64,000 bases of DNA from Desulfocapsa sp. (GTDB lineage Bacteria; Desulfobacterota; Desulfobulbia; Desulfobulbales; Desulfocapsaceae), in the NCBI GenBank assembly GCA_030145625.1, contig JAQYVF010000005.1, forward strand, positions 1-64,000, read 5' to 3'. A model generated the notes under the pieces. It worked only from the letters and a program-made list of their open reading frames with translations, did no database searches and had not been told where the DNA came from. Below are positions 18,513 through 27,059 of the stretch, piece after piece; position 1 is the first letter of the stretch, and the number at the start of each line of letters is the position of its first letter. The position numbers were made by a program, and so were the translations under genes.

Positions 18513-19802
18513 CTAAAATTTAACCCTGGCACCGGTGAGGATAACATTAATATCATCAAAATCCGTCATATCCCGTTCCAGTTTGTAGAAACGGTAGGTC
18601 AGGTAGAAATCAGTTCCCCAATCCTTAACAGCCTGAACAGCAGCAAGAGAAAAGGAAGTGGATGTATCATTATCCATGGCTATATCGTAGTACTTGCCAT
18701 AATCTGCAGCAAAAGAGGTCTTTCCCGAATCTAACAAGTCTACCGTATAGCCCAATTTGGTGTACCAAAACGTTGCGTCGTCTCGAGCCTCTTCCTTCTG
18801 ATCACGAACACCACCAGCAACAGCTATATTGAAACCACAATTCATAAGAATTGCCAGGGAACCATTGTACTGGTTGTCAGTTGCGTCGATGAATTCTCCC
18901 GGTTTAGCCCAGGCCAAACCACTTGCCAGCTTGAATCCTGAAAATTCACGATTATACCGAATTGCCGCATCATATGCATCAGACATGGCTGAGGTTGAGA
19001 AGGTAAATCCAGCAAAACCAGGAGTATCATAACGTATCCTGTCCCGTCGGCTGAGTCCGTCCATATTATTGAAAACTGAACCTACGGTAACACTACTCAA
19101 TCCGGTCTTTGTGTCATAGAAATAATAGCCGCCGGCTATTTTAGCAACATCGGAGACCCCTGCCACAGTGGTTCCGGAAAGATCACTCTCGGAAATGCTG
19201 TCAGAAGCCGTAAATCCCCGTCCCAACCAGAGGGTACCAAAAGTTTTGGAAGCGAGATCAAGTTCCAGATGACGAGACTTATACCAATTGGTAGAGTCCG
19301 GATTACGCTCCAGTTGATTGACAGACTGAGAGTTGTTGGTTATCATTTCTCCTTCGATCCAGGCACCAAGAGAAAAGGTCTCGTTGACCTTGCCGCGGGC
19401 CTTGAGTCCCCAGCGGGTTGACGAGTTATTGTTGTCCACAAAGTATCCCCTGGTACTGTCCCCGTCATCTGCCCAGAGAAAGGCGCGATTGACCTGACCA
19501 TAAAGATCCACATTAACCCTGCTGTTACTGGAGGTGACTACCTTATCCAGCTCCATGCTCTCAACCTTGGTGATCTTTTCCGTATTATCCTCAGTCTTTC
19601 CGGCAAGAGTCGCCATCTGCTCCTTGAGCTGAGCTATTTCACTGTCCTGCCTATCCAACCTCGCCCGCTGATCTTCTATAAGTTTTTGCATCTGCATCAG
19701 GAGGTCTTCCTGCGACTGCCCAGCTCCCAAAACCGGATTGTGCATGATCATAACCAGTGCACTGCAGACAACCAGGCTGAAAATTTTTCGCTGTTTGTTC
19801 AT
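18513..19802 (-). CDS. Outer-membrane porin with N-terminal coiled coil
   Basis: A 429-residue outer-membrane protein. It has a signal peptide (MNKQRKIFSLVVCSALVMIM..., cleaved after VLGA). A coiled-coil segment from about 30 to 85 (EDLLMQMQKLIEDQRARLDRQDSEIAQLKEQM) probably reaches into the periplasm or trimerises. A beta-barrel starting VNVDLYGQVNRAFLWADDGD follows, with repeating aromatic, alternating strands to the end. The last residue is Phe (ARVKF), as expected for BAM-dependent barrels. It resembles the general diffusion porin group. It is transcribed alone from a long AT-rich upstream region, which suggests its own regulated promoter. Confidence 0.9.
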   Translation of the reverse strand: MNKQRKIFSLVVCSALVMIMHNPVLGAGQSQEDLLMQMQKLIEDQRARLDRQDSEIAQLKEQMATLAGKTEDNTEKITKVESMELDKVVTSSNSRVNVDLYGQVNRAFLWADDGDSTRGYFVDNNNSSTRWGLKARGKVNETFSLGAWIEGEMITNNSQSVNQLERNPDSTNWYKSRHLELDLASKTFGTLWLGRGFTASDSISESDLSGTTVAGVSDVAKIAGGYYFYDTKTGLSSVTVGSVFNNMDGLSRRDRIRYDTPGFAGFTFSTSAMSDAYDAAIRYNREFSGFKLASGLAWAKPGEFIDATDNQYNGSLAILMNCGFNIAVAGGVRDQKEEARDDATFWYTKLGYTVDLLDSGKTSFAADYGKYYDIAMDNDTSTSFSLAAVQAVKDWGTDFYLTYRFYKLERDMTDFDDINVILTGARVKF

Positions 19803-20309
19803 TGCCCCTCCCTCTTTATTTTTTTTATTTGCTTACCCTGTACTCGACATTGATAATTCAATCGTCTCAAAAAACAGAGACAAATACAACGACATTCTAA
19901 TCAGTAAGAACAAAACAGGCCGTTCCATAATTTTACTGATTTTTCCTCTTTCTGCTCTCGTACATAAGGAAAAACAGCTACATCTCTTCTTTTAAACTTT
20001 TTTTTACAATTTCCCTTATCTCCTAAATAAACAAAACCGATATGTAACACAACGTATTCCATAACGTTACCTCCTAATAGAGATCATTTACAAGTAACGC
20101 ATAGCACCATTATATTACAACAAATTACCAAAAATTACATTTTTGAATCTCTAATTTCGTTTTTTTCTTTCATTCAGGTGAAGTTCATGATTAATCTTTA
20201 AGCCAGATTTTCTGGATTTTAGATTTCACCGAAGGGGCAAAAAAACTAATTAGTATTCATATAGTGCCACTGGATAGAATAATCAGATAATCAAAACAAG
20301 GAGTTGACT
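19803..20309. other. Divergent promoter region, porin and membrane protein
   Basis: About 500 AT-rich bases between divergent genes, so both promoters must be here. I could not pick a clear -35/-10 pair. A small palindrome CCAGATTTTCTGG lies at 20203-20215, and AGGTGAA/TTTCACC arms flank it at about 20176 and 20225, which may be an operator. No ORF of note. Confidence 0.45.
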
Positions 20310-21413
20310 ATGAACATTTTGCTTCGTCAGATCGTTTTTCTCTTTATCGGTACCGTACTGCGCTGGCCTCTCTGGCTGTCTATTGGCTTGATCGGACGTT
20401 TTGGTATTTTTAAAACCATCTTCCTTGTATATCCTACAGATGAAGTTGAGTGCCGTGGCTTTTGTCCACAATTCTCTCCCTTACGCCGTTTTTTTTCAGG
20501 GAGGCCAACTCCTGGTGGCTTAATTATGAACGGCTGGATGCCTATGGGGATATATTTTGTTATCCCCGATATAACTAGAGATCTGGCACGCAAAAAGAAC
20601 CGAGCCCTGGCCGAAGCCATTGTCAGGCGCATGCATTGGATACGCCGGCTCTCTGGTGCCCGAACCATTGGGTTGGCCGGCCAGCTAGGTCCGATTTTTG
20701 CCCGGCGCCATAACATCCCCATGGACCCTCCCCTTTTCAGCAGCATCAACGGAAATATCTTCAGCATTCACGAGGCTATCAACTGGGTAGCCCGTCAGAG
20801 ACGTTCTTTTTTTAATGCTCGCAATGTTGCTGTAGTTGGCGGCGGAGAACTGGGCGGTACCCTGCAGGAGTACCTGAACAATCAAGGCTATCACTGTAAT
20901 ACTATAGATGTCCGCTATACCAGAAAGGGAAAAGTGGTACCTCTTCAGTCTAATGAAAATATGGAAAATCTACATGGTGTCAATTTTGTAATTAATCTCA
21001 TGCCAAAAGGAGAGGATTTCCTGGATTCCAACCTCCATGAATTCATCTCCCAAGATGCTGTAATAATAGACTTTTCAAGGCCTGCTATCCCTGAGAATGT
21101 ATTACCACAAGAAGTATATTTAGGTAATCGTATACGACGAACCGACATGCGTTTCATCTTTGCTCTGCCCGGCGGCTGGAAACAGAGGCAAATGCCTGCA
21201 TGCGCCCTGCCTGCACTCCTTACGGCTCTTACAGGACAAGTCAACCAGCAGGTTGAAACCTTTTGCCTCCTTGCCAGACAACAAGCCTTCGGCACCGCTC
21301 TTGTAGACGCACCACTTGAATATCAGACCAAGACGAAGCCATTCTGGAGCAAGGATTTTGATCTTGAGAATGAGCTGGAAATTGAGGCAATGAATATGAT
21401 CTCCAACGAATAA
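20310..21413 (+). CDS. Membrane-anchored Rossmann-fold protein
   Basis: A 367-residue protein I cannot name with certainty. The start is the ATG at 20310 (MNILLRQIVF), with AAGGAG upstream. An N-terminal hydrophobic segment (about 5-35, interrupted by Arg) is followed by a cytoplasmic part. A dinucleotide-binding motif VAVVGGGELGGTLQEYL begins near residue 175, and later comes NFVINLMPKGEDFLD. The middle segment SGARTIGLAGQLGPIFARR resembles the lead-in of the predicted amino-acid dehydrogenase/acyl-ACP reductase group, but key residues were not checked. It stands alone and ends before a GC-balanced hairpin. Confidence 0.6.
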   Translation: MNILLRQIVFLFIGTVLRWPLWLSIGLIGRFGIFKTIFLVYPTDEVECRGFCPQFSPLRRFFSGRPTPGGLIMNGWMPMGIYFVIPDITRDLARKKNRALAEAIVRRMHWIRRLSGARTIGLAGQLGPIFARRHNIPMDPPLFSSINGNIFSIHEAINWVARQRRSFFNARNVAVVGGGELGGTLQEYLNNQGYHCNTIDVRYTRKGKVVPLQSNENMENLHGVNFVINLMPKGEDFLDSNLHEFISQDAVIIDFSRPAIPENVLPQEVYLGNRIRRTDMRFIFALPGGWKQRQMPACALPALLTALTGQVNQQVETFCLLARQQAFGTALVDAPLEYQTKTKPFWSKDFDLENELEIEAMNMISNE

Positions 21414-21439
21414 CAATTAGTTATTTTCACCGGAAATCA

Positions 21440-21486
21440 TTTTCCCTGTCAACTCCCACTAAAATCTGGGGTGTTGGCAGGGAAAA
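21440..21486. terminator. Hairpin after the Rossmann-fold gene
   Basis: TTTTCCCTGTCAACTCCCA (21440-21458) and TGGGGTGTTGGCAGGGAAAA (21467-21486) form an imperfect long stem 26 bases after the stop. No T-run follows, so intrinsic termination is doubtful, but its position suggests a role in mRNA 3' end formation. Confidence 0.5.
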
Positions 21487-21747
21487 CCATTGAACACTAT
21501 TCCAACCTATAAGAATATGACAGATCGCTGCTCAGCATGCCATTTGCCTTCTCTTTTTTCTTCTCCACAGGCAAACTCTACTTCCCATATTTGCCTGCAA
21601 CTCTGCTTTTCCTTTTCTGCCACAAAAGAACCAATTATTTTCTCCCCTCTCATTTGACTGTTTTTTTTCTTTCCCCTACAATGGATAGACAGGAAATAAA
21701 TAGTGCCAAACTTTTCAATTTCGTCTTCCACCCACACAAGGAATTCC

Positions 21748-22191
21748 ATGGAAATCATCTATCCCGGTCTACTCTGGCTGATTATCGGCGTCATCCTCTT
21801 TCTCTTGGAGATGGCTGTACCCGGTTTTGTCCTTTTCTTTTTTGGCATGGGTGCCTGGATAACTTCTCTGGGATGCTGGTTATTCCCATTGAGCATCAAC
21901 ACACAGCTCGCTGTTTTTCTGATTTCCTCGCTTGCCACCCTCTTTACCCTTCGGACTATTCTTAAAAAGGTTTTTATCGGCGAAGCTAAAGACGATGCAC
22001 TCGATTCTGTCATAGCCCACGGCGGTGAAAAATGTGTTGTCACCACTGCTATCAATCCGCCAGCTGAAGGTCATGTCAAATTTTCAGGCTCTTTTTGGCG
22101 AGCTGAGGCAGAAGAAGCCATCGCAGAGGGAGAAACAGTCATCATCATCAAACAAGACAATCTGTTGCTCAAGGTTAAAAAGATACAATAG
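21748..22191 (+). CDS. NfeD-like membrane protein
   Basis: A 147-residue protein starting at the ATG at 21748 (MEIIYPGLLWLII), with AAGGA upstream; an earlier in-frame ATG lacks this. The first about 75 residues hold two to three transmembrane helices with LLEMAVPGFVLFFFGMGAW, typical of NfeD. The C-terminal part (about 85-147) is the OB-fold domain with VKFSGSFWRAEAEEAIAEG. NfeD proteins work with SPFH proteins in membrane organisation. Here an SPFH gene follows 30 bases downstream, the classic arrangement, and the serine-protease domain of long NfeD forms is absent. Confidence 0.92.
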   Translation: MEIIYPGLLWLIIGVILFLLEMAVPGFVLFFFGMGAWITSLGCWLFPLSINTQLAVFLISSLATLFTLRTILKKVFIGEAKDDALDSVIAHGGEKCVVTTAINPPAEGHVKFSGSFWRAEAEEAIAEGETVIIIKQDNLLLKVKKIQ

Positions 22192-22221
22192 CACTCTACT
22201 CACCCATTTAAGGAGAAAACC

Positions 22222-23196
22222 ATGGAAACGTTTATCGCCCTTGGCGTCCTCATTGCCTTTATCTTTATTGTTCTCTGGAAAACCGCAGTAATCGTCCCCC
22301 AACGCATGGAATACGTGGTTGAGCGACTGGGTAAATATCGAAAAACCCTGCAGGCAGGCTTGCATATCCTCATCCCTTTTTTCGACAGGGTGGCCTATAA
22401 ACGAAGCCTGAAAGAAGAGCCCATCGACATCGCAGCCCAAACCGGTATCACATCCGACAACGTTACCCTGGAGGTAGATGGTGTCCTTTACCTCCAGGTC
22501 ATCGATACCAAGAAATCCGCCTATGGCATCGACAACTATCACTTTGCCGCCGCCCAGCTGGCCCAGACCAGCCTTCGTTCCGCCATCGGAAAGATTGAAC
22601 TGGACAAGACCTTTGAGGCCAGAGAGACCCTCAACGGCCAGGTAGTCCAGGCTCTGGACGAAGCTGCCGAAAACTGGGGTGTCAAGGTGCTGCGCTATGA
22701 GATCAAGGATATCAAACCACCTCGCACTGTGTTGGAGGCTATGGAAAAACAGATGAAAGCCGAGCGGGAAAAACGGGCCGAGATCGCCCGCTCCGAGGCA
22801 ATAAAACAAGCCACCATCAACAAGGCGGAGGGCGACCGGGCCGAGGCCATTTTCCTGTCAGAAGGTGAGAAGATGAAACGGATCAACGAGGCCGAGGGAA
22901 AGGCCCAGGAAATCTTGCTGGTAGCAGAGGCCACGGCCCTGGGGATTCGCAAGGTAGCAGAGGCCATGTCCATGCCCGGAGGTACCGAAGCCGCCAACCT
23001 GGAAGTCGCCAAAAGCTACATCACCCAGTTTGGCAATCTGGCCAAAGAAAACAATACCATGATAGTGCCAAGCAACCTTACAGATGTGACATCCATGGTG
23101 GCGGCAGCCATGTCCACAATCAAACAGGTCAAAAAAACAGCACCAAGGCCAGCCAGGCAAGCGTCCGCACCACGCCCTCATGCGCCGCAGGCATAA
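22222..23196 (+). CDS. SPFH/Band 7 (stomatin-like) protein
   Basis: A 324-residue stomatin/prohibitin-type scaffold that forms oligomers at the inner membrane and is coupled to NfeD. The N-terminus METFIALGVLIAFIFIVLWK is the membrane anchor. The Band 7 domain follows, with VVPQRMEYVVERLGKYRKTLQAG, VDGVLYLQVIDTKKSAYG and RYEIKDIKPPRTVLEAM. After it comes a long helical segment (about 170-245) with EREKRAEIARSEAIKQATINKAEG. The Pro/Ala-rich tail (KTAPRPARQASAPRP) is less conserved. AAGGAG precedes the start. It resembles QmcA. Confidence 0.93.
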   Translation: METFIALGVLIAFIFIVLWKTAVIVPQRMEYVVERLGKYRKTLQAGLHILIPFFDRVAYKRSLKEEPIDIAAQTGITSDNVTLEVDGVLYLQVIDTKKSAYGIDNYHFAAAQLAQTSLRSAIGKIELDKTFEARETLNGQVVQALDEAAENWGVKVLRYEIKDIKPPRTVLEAMEKQMKAEREKRAEIARSEAIKQATINKAEGDRAEAIFLSEGEKMKRINEAEGKAQEILLVAEATALGIRKVAEAMSMPGGTEAANLEVAKSYITQFGNLAKENNTMIVPSNLTDVTSMVAAAMSTIKQVKKTAPRPARQASAPRPHAPQA

Positions 23197-23221
23197 GGCC
23201 ACCTTGCAAAATTTCCTTTTC
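23194..23221. repeat. Fragment of the MITE-like repeat
   Basis: TAAGGCCACCTTGCAAAATT (23195-23214), directly after the SPFH stop, matches in reverse complement the right end of the repeat seen at 13.3 and 16.9 kb. Only about 25 bases remain, and it runs into the terminator. Confidence 0.6.
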
Positions 23222-23255
23222 AGGTCTAAGCCACAACTCAGACCTGAAAAGGAAA
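23212..23255. terminator. Bidirectional terminator between convergent genes
   Basis: Arms TTTCCTTTTCAGGTCT (23212-23227) and AGACCTGAAAAGGAAA (23240-23255) form a perfect 16-bp stem. It lies between the converging SPFH and SLC13 genes. The right arm overlaps the SLC13 stop codon by one base. A/T-rich arm ends serve as tails in both directions. Confidence 0.85.
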
Positions 23256-25037
23256 AAATAGAGGAGTAAGAAAGACGGCGATCACTCCGACCAGGAGCGA
23301 GAGGGGAACGCCGATCTTGACAAAATCCCCAAAACTGTACTTTCCTGGGCCATAGACCATGAGATTGGTCTGATAGCTCACCGGCGAAATAAAACTGCAG
23401 GAAGCCCCCACCATCACCGTGACCACAAAGGGCATAAAACTGACATCGAGTGCCGAGGCAATGGTCATGGCGATGGGAAACATGAAGACCGCTGAAGCCA
23501 CATTGGTGACCATGGCATCCATTAGAATACAACCCAAGAAGACCACGGCCAGTGCCGTATAGGCGTTATCTCCCCCCAACACACCGAGAAAGTTGCCGAT
23601 ATGCGCCGACAGGCCGGAGGCTGTAACTGCCGACTCCAAGCCCATGGCAGAGGCAATGACCATAAGGGTTGCAAAATCCACGGAACGCCCGGCATCAGGA
23701 AGAGTCATACAGCCAGTAAGAAGCATGCCTCCTGCTGCAAGCAGGGAGGCATTGAGCATACTCATAAATCCAAAAGCCACAGAAAAGACCATGGCCACGG
23801 TAATGCCAAAGGCGATCAAGGCCTTATCGGTCCGCTGGATAGTAGCTCCTCTAAGTTTTTTGGTCATGGAAAATTCGGTTTCATTACGATTGCGATAGAA
23901 AAAGGTGTCCTTTACCTCCAGCAAGGCAATATCACCAGCCTGGATCACAGCGTCTCTTAGAGGATAGTGCATGGCAGCCTCACCTCTGGCAAAACCGACC
24001 AACCACACCTCAAAGTTCCGATCTTCACTCTCTACCTTACTAATCTGCTGACCAATCATACTATTTCTGCGTGACACCACTACTTCCACAAGATGATGAC
24101 GGTGCCGATTCGCCTTCTGCTCCTTGGTCGAGTAGAGAGGTTTTAGGCCAATGGTGGCCCACAAACTTTTGGCACCGGCAATATCAGCGGAAAATCCTAT
24201 GGTATCGCCAGCCATAAGAATAGTTTCCCGGGTGACCTCCAGGCGCTCAATTCCACGGTGAAAGCAGAGAAGAGTAAAACCGTCACTCTCCATGAGGCCG
24301 GCATCATCAATGGTTTTCCCTATCAATGGGCTGTGATCTTCCACACACAATTCCACCCGAAACATCCTGCGGCTCACCTGTCCTTCAAGTTGAAAAGAAG
24401 CTGGAGAAGAAGGAAGCAGCCACTTACCCACAGTCATGAGAAAGAGCAGGCCAACAATCGTGATTGGCACCCCCACCAAGGAAAGGTCAAACATATTTAC
24501 CGGTACCATATGCGGCAGGTCAGCTCCACCTCGCTCCAGAGTCTCGTTGACCAGACCGGATATCACAAGATTGGTGGCGGTACCGATCAGGGTACAGGTA
24601 CCTCCCAGTATGGAAGCATAGCTGATTGGAATAAAAAGCTTCTTTGCGTCAAGCCCACAACTCCGTGACAGGTCCCTGATCACAGGAATCATCATGGCAA
24701 CCAGCGGAGTGTTGTTTAAAAAAGCGGATCCGAAAGCAATGTGAGGTAAGATTTTGAGCTGCGCCTTTAACACCGAACGGGGTCGCCCAATGAGCTTTTC
24801 ACTGAGAATGGAGATGGCCCCGGTGGAGTACATCCCTGCTGCAATCATAAACAGGGCACCGATAGTGAGTACACCCGGGTTGTTAAATCCCTTTAGAGAA
24901 TCTTCCAGCGGAGCAAGCTTGAAAGTAATAGTCAGAGTTAACGCCCCAATAAAAACTGCCGCCGGTGGGAGTTTACTGAAAATCAGGAGTGCAAAGGTCA
25001 AGGCCAGGATGGCAATGATAATGATTAAAGACGTCAT
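23238..25037 (-). CDS. SLC13-family permease with two RCK_C domains
   Basis: A 599-residue inner-membrane transporter of the divalent anion:sodium symporter group (sulfate, di- or tricarboxylates). N-terminal helices include LLIFSKLPPAAVFIGALTLT. The conserved GSAFLNNTPLVAMMIPV (about 93-110) is the first signature, and the equivalent second signature is TNVASAVFMFPIAM near 515. Between them, about 215-375, are two TrkA-C-type domains starting FRVELCVEDHSPLIGKTIDD and HHLVEVVVSRRNSMIGQQIS, which may sense a ligand and regulate flux. The substrate is uncertain; sulfate would suit a sulfate reducer but that is inference. Confidence 0.9.
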   Translation of the reverse strand: MTSLIIIIAILALTFALLIFSKLPPAAVFIGALTLTITFKLAPLEDSLKGFNNPGVLTIGALFMIAAGMYSTGAISILSEKLIGRPRSVLKAQLKILPHIAFGSAFLNNTPLVAMMIPVIRDLSRSCGLDAKKLFIPISYASILGGTCTLIGTATNLVISGLVNETLERGGADLPHMVPVNMFDLSLVGVPITIVGLLFLMTVGKWLLPSSPASFQLEGQVSRRMFRVELCVEDHSPLIGKTIDDAGLMESDGFTLLCFHRGIERLEVTRETILMAGDTIGFSADIAGAKSLWATIGLKPLYSTKEQKANRHRHHLVEVVVSRRNSMIGQQISKVESEDRNFEVWLVGFARGEAAMHYPLRDAVIQAGDIALLEVKDTFFYRNRNETEFSMTKKLRGATIQRTDKALIAFGITVAMVFSVAFGFMSMLNASLLAAGGMLLTGCMTLPDAGRSVDFATLMVIASAMGLESAVTASGLSAHIGNFLGVLGGDNAYTALAVVFLGCILMDAMVTNVASAVFMFPIAMTIASALDVSFMPFVVTVMVGASCSFISPVSYQTNLMVYGPGKYSFGDFVKIGVPLSLLVGVIAVFLTPLFFPFQV

Positions 25038-25230
25038 GATATCAGGAGCAGAAGAAAAGGATCTGGAAATTCGATTTATTCACGAACCAGGAACAAACCG
25101 ATCCACATTTTATAATTCGCCATTATAAATAAAGGTACCCTAAAAGCAATTGTTCTTGTCAAACACTGAAAGTAGGCAACTGAGATCACGCTATGTCTGA
25201 CAAAAGACTCATTAGCCCTTTCCTCTATTG

Positions 25231-25728
25231 TCAGCTGCCACTATCCTCATGGGAGAATCGACAATCCGCCCTCTGTTTGGAGACATCTCTCTTTTCATTT
25301 TCCAGCCAGCCACTTCTCACCTGATCCTGAGCATCAAATACTGGAACATAAGGCTTAATATCAAGTAAGGGTGTGTTATCCAAAACATCAATATTTTCCA
25401 CATGAAGCTGCCTGCCTTCGACGTTAAGCAACCGCACAATGGACAAACCTATTGGATTTGGACGCCTGGGAGCCCGGGTAGCAAAAAGGCCACGAGTGGA
25501 GGAATCCATAAACGGCACAACCTTGAGATTATAACCGTCGCTCTGATGAAAATGGTAGAGCAGGATGAGATGGGAAAAACCGTCGACATCTTGCAATCCT
25601 TCAGCAAAATCATCAAATACTTCCACAATCCCTCGCACGCCGGAGGCACCGGCAGGCTGAATGGGCATTCCCTCAGTTGTATGAAAAGGGGTATGGATTA
25701 CCCCGATGGGATCACATACTATGGTCAT
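25231..25728 (-). CDS. trmO: tRNA (t6A37) N6-methyltransferase TrmO
   Basis: A 165-residue protein of the TsaA/TrmO family, which uses S-adenosyl-methionine to methylate N6-threonylcarbamoyl-A37 of tRNA-Thr. It is a compact beta-barrel without a Rossmann fold. Visible family motifs are IGVIHTPF, FSHLILLYHFH, TRAPRRPNPIGLS and NIDVLDNTPLLDIKPYVP. GGAGG precedes the ATG at good spacing. The C-terminal extension (DQVRSGWLENEKRDVSKQRADCRFSH region) is short and variable. It is transcribed alone. Confidence 0.93.
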   Translation of the reverse strand: MTIVCDPIGVIHTPFHTTEGMPIQPAGASGVRGIVEVFDDFAEGLQDVDGFSHLILLYHFHQSDGYNLKVVPFMDSSTRGLFATRAPRRPNPIGLSIVRLLNVEGRQLHVENIDVLDNTPLLDIKPYVPVFDAQDQVRSGWLENEKRDVSKQRADCRFSHEDSGS

Positions 25729-26012
25729 ATCTCAATTCCTCCGGTTTTGTTACTGACAACTCAAGGCCACACCTTGCATAATTGCCATGCCCTCACCCCA
25801 GCAATCCCCATCGGCCGAAAAAAACTAAATACCAAGAACTTACTCTACAACCTTCCCTCATGAAATGATCACTGACCTTCACTTTTCCAGACTAACGCTA
25901 TTCTCAGGATATATAAACTTATTCGTTGACATTTGCCTCAAACAACACCTAAGGTATGCTACAAAGTAGCAACACACTTCAATCCTTTTCCCTATACTTT
26001 TCCGGAGAAATG

Positions 26013-26474
26013 ATGAAAAAACAAAGCCTCTTTCTATTAATCCTTTTCTTCATATCTGCCACAAGCTGTTTTGGAGCCATGAAACTTGGTGCTCCCCTTA
26101 CCCTGCAGGAGGTAACCAAGGTCTCAGAAATCAATAAACACCCGGAGCAGTACAAAGGCAAACGAGTGCTCATCGAAGGCCTTGTTGTCAATGTCTGTGC
26201 TGCCCGAGGCTGCTGGATGGATATCGCCAGTGATGTCCCCTTTGAACAGATCAAGGTCAAGGTGGTAGACGGTGAAATTGTTTTCCCCCTGGAGGCCAAA
26301 GGACAGATGGCCAAAGTTGAGGGGATAGTTCAAGCCATACACCTTACTGAAGGTCAGGCTCGGTCCATGGCTCAACATCAGGCAAAAGAGAGTGGAGAGC
26401 AGGTTGATCTTTCCACCATCAAGGGTCCTACTACCTTCTACCGTATTCGTGGTCTGGGAGCAGAAATTAACTAA
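26013..26474 (+). CDS. DUF4920 secreted protein
   Basis: A 153-residue exported protein of the DUF4920 type. Of two adjacent ATGs, the one at 26013 (MKKQSLFLLILFFISATSC) has GGAG at better spacing. The signal peptide ends near SCFGA; the cysteine might be lipidated, but the lipobox (ATSC) is not typical. The mature domain is a small beta-barrel resembling OB folds, with YKGKRVLIEGLVVNVCAARGCWMDI (paired cysteines that could bind a metal) and KVEGIVQAIHLTEGQAR. It is followed after 2 bases by a PepSY-associated membrane protein, so the two are made together, perhaps for envelope redox or metal handling, which is inference. Confidence 0.85.
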   Translation: MKKQSLFLLILFFISATSCFGAMKLGAPLTLQEVTKVSEINKHPEQYKGKRVLIEGLVVNVCAARGCWMDIASDVPFEQIKVKVVDGEIVFPLEAKGQMAKVEGIVQAIHLTEGQARSMAQHQAKESGEQVDLSTIKGPTTFYRIRGLGAEIN

Positions 26475-26476
26475 CA

Positions 26477-27028
26477 ATGGCCTGGAGAAAATGGAATTTC
26501 ATCCTCCATCGGGATATGGGCTACCTCTGCATCGGCCTCACTCTGCTCTACGGAATCAGTGGATTGTTGGTGAACCACACCTCACACGACTTTAACCCAA
26601 GCTACACCATAACAACGCAGAAAGGCCGGGTATCTCCCCTGGCATCAGGAAAAAGCCCTGACATGAGCTATGTCAATCAGTGTCTGGAAGAACTCAGCAT
26701 TACTGCTCAGTTCAAAAACGTTGCCGTGCTCACCCCGGGAACGATCCGAATCTTTGTGGAAGGAAATACCATTGATGTCACTACCGCCACTGGCGAGACC
26801 GTCGAAGAAAAGATTGCACGCAGGCCAATCCTCTTTGGCCTCAACTACCTGCACTTGAACAAGGGAAAGGGGGCTTGGACCTGGATTGCTGACATTTATG
26901 CCTTGGCCCTCTGTCTCCTTGCTCTCACAGGAGTTCTTATGATTCGCGGTAAGCGTCGTCGCCGAGCGCTGTTCCTTACCACAATCGGTTTCCTCTGCCC
27001 CCTGCTCTACCTGATTCTCCTGCCTTAA
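26477..27028 (+). CDS. PepSY-associated transmembrane protein
   Basis: A 183-residue inner-membrane protein with the fold seen in PepSY-associated TM proteins. A first helix (about 14-32, YLCIGLTLLYGISGLLVNH) is followed by an extracytoplasmic PepSY-like loop (about 60-115, FKNVAVLTPGTIRIFVEGNTIDV), a second helix near 135-155 (WTWIADIYALALCLLALTGV), a basic turn RGKRRRR and a third helix. Histidines in HRDMGYLCIG, LVNHTSHDF and LNYLHLNKGKG lie where related proteins bind haem or metal. It is in an operon with the DUF4920 gene. The exact role is unknown. Confidence 0.85.
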   Translation: MAWRKWNFILHRDMGYLCIGLTLLYGISGLLVNHTSHDFNPSYTITTQKGRVSPLASGKSPDMSYVNQCLEELSITAQFKNVAVLTPGTIRIFVEGNTIDVTTATGETVEEKIARRPILFGLNYLHLNKGKGAWTWIADIYALALCLLALTGVLMIRGKRRRRALFLTTIGFLCPLLYLILLP

Positions 27029-27059
27029 CAGAAAATCAGGGGTATCACTCTCCAAAATA

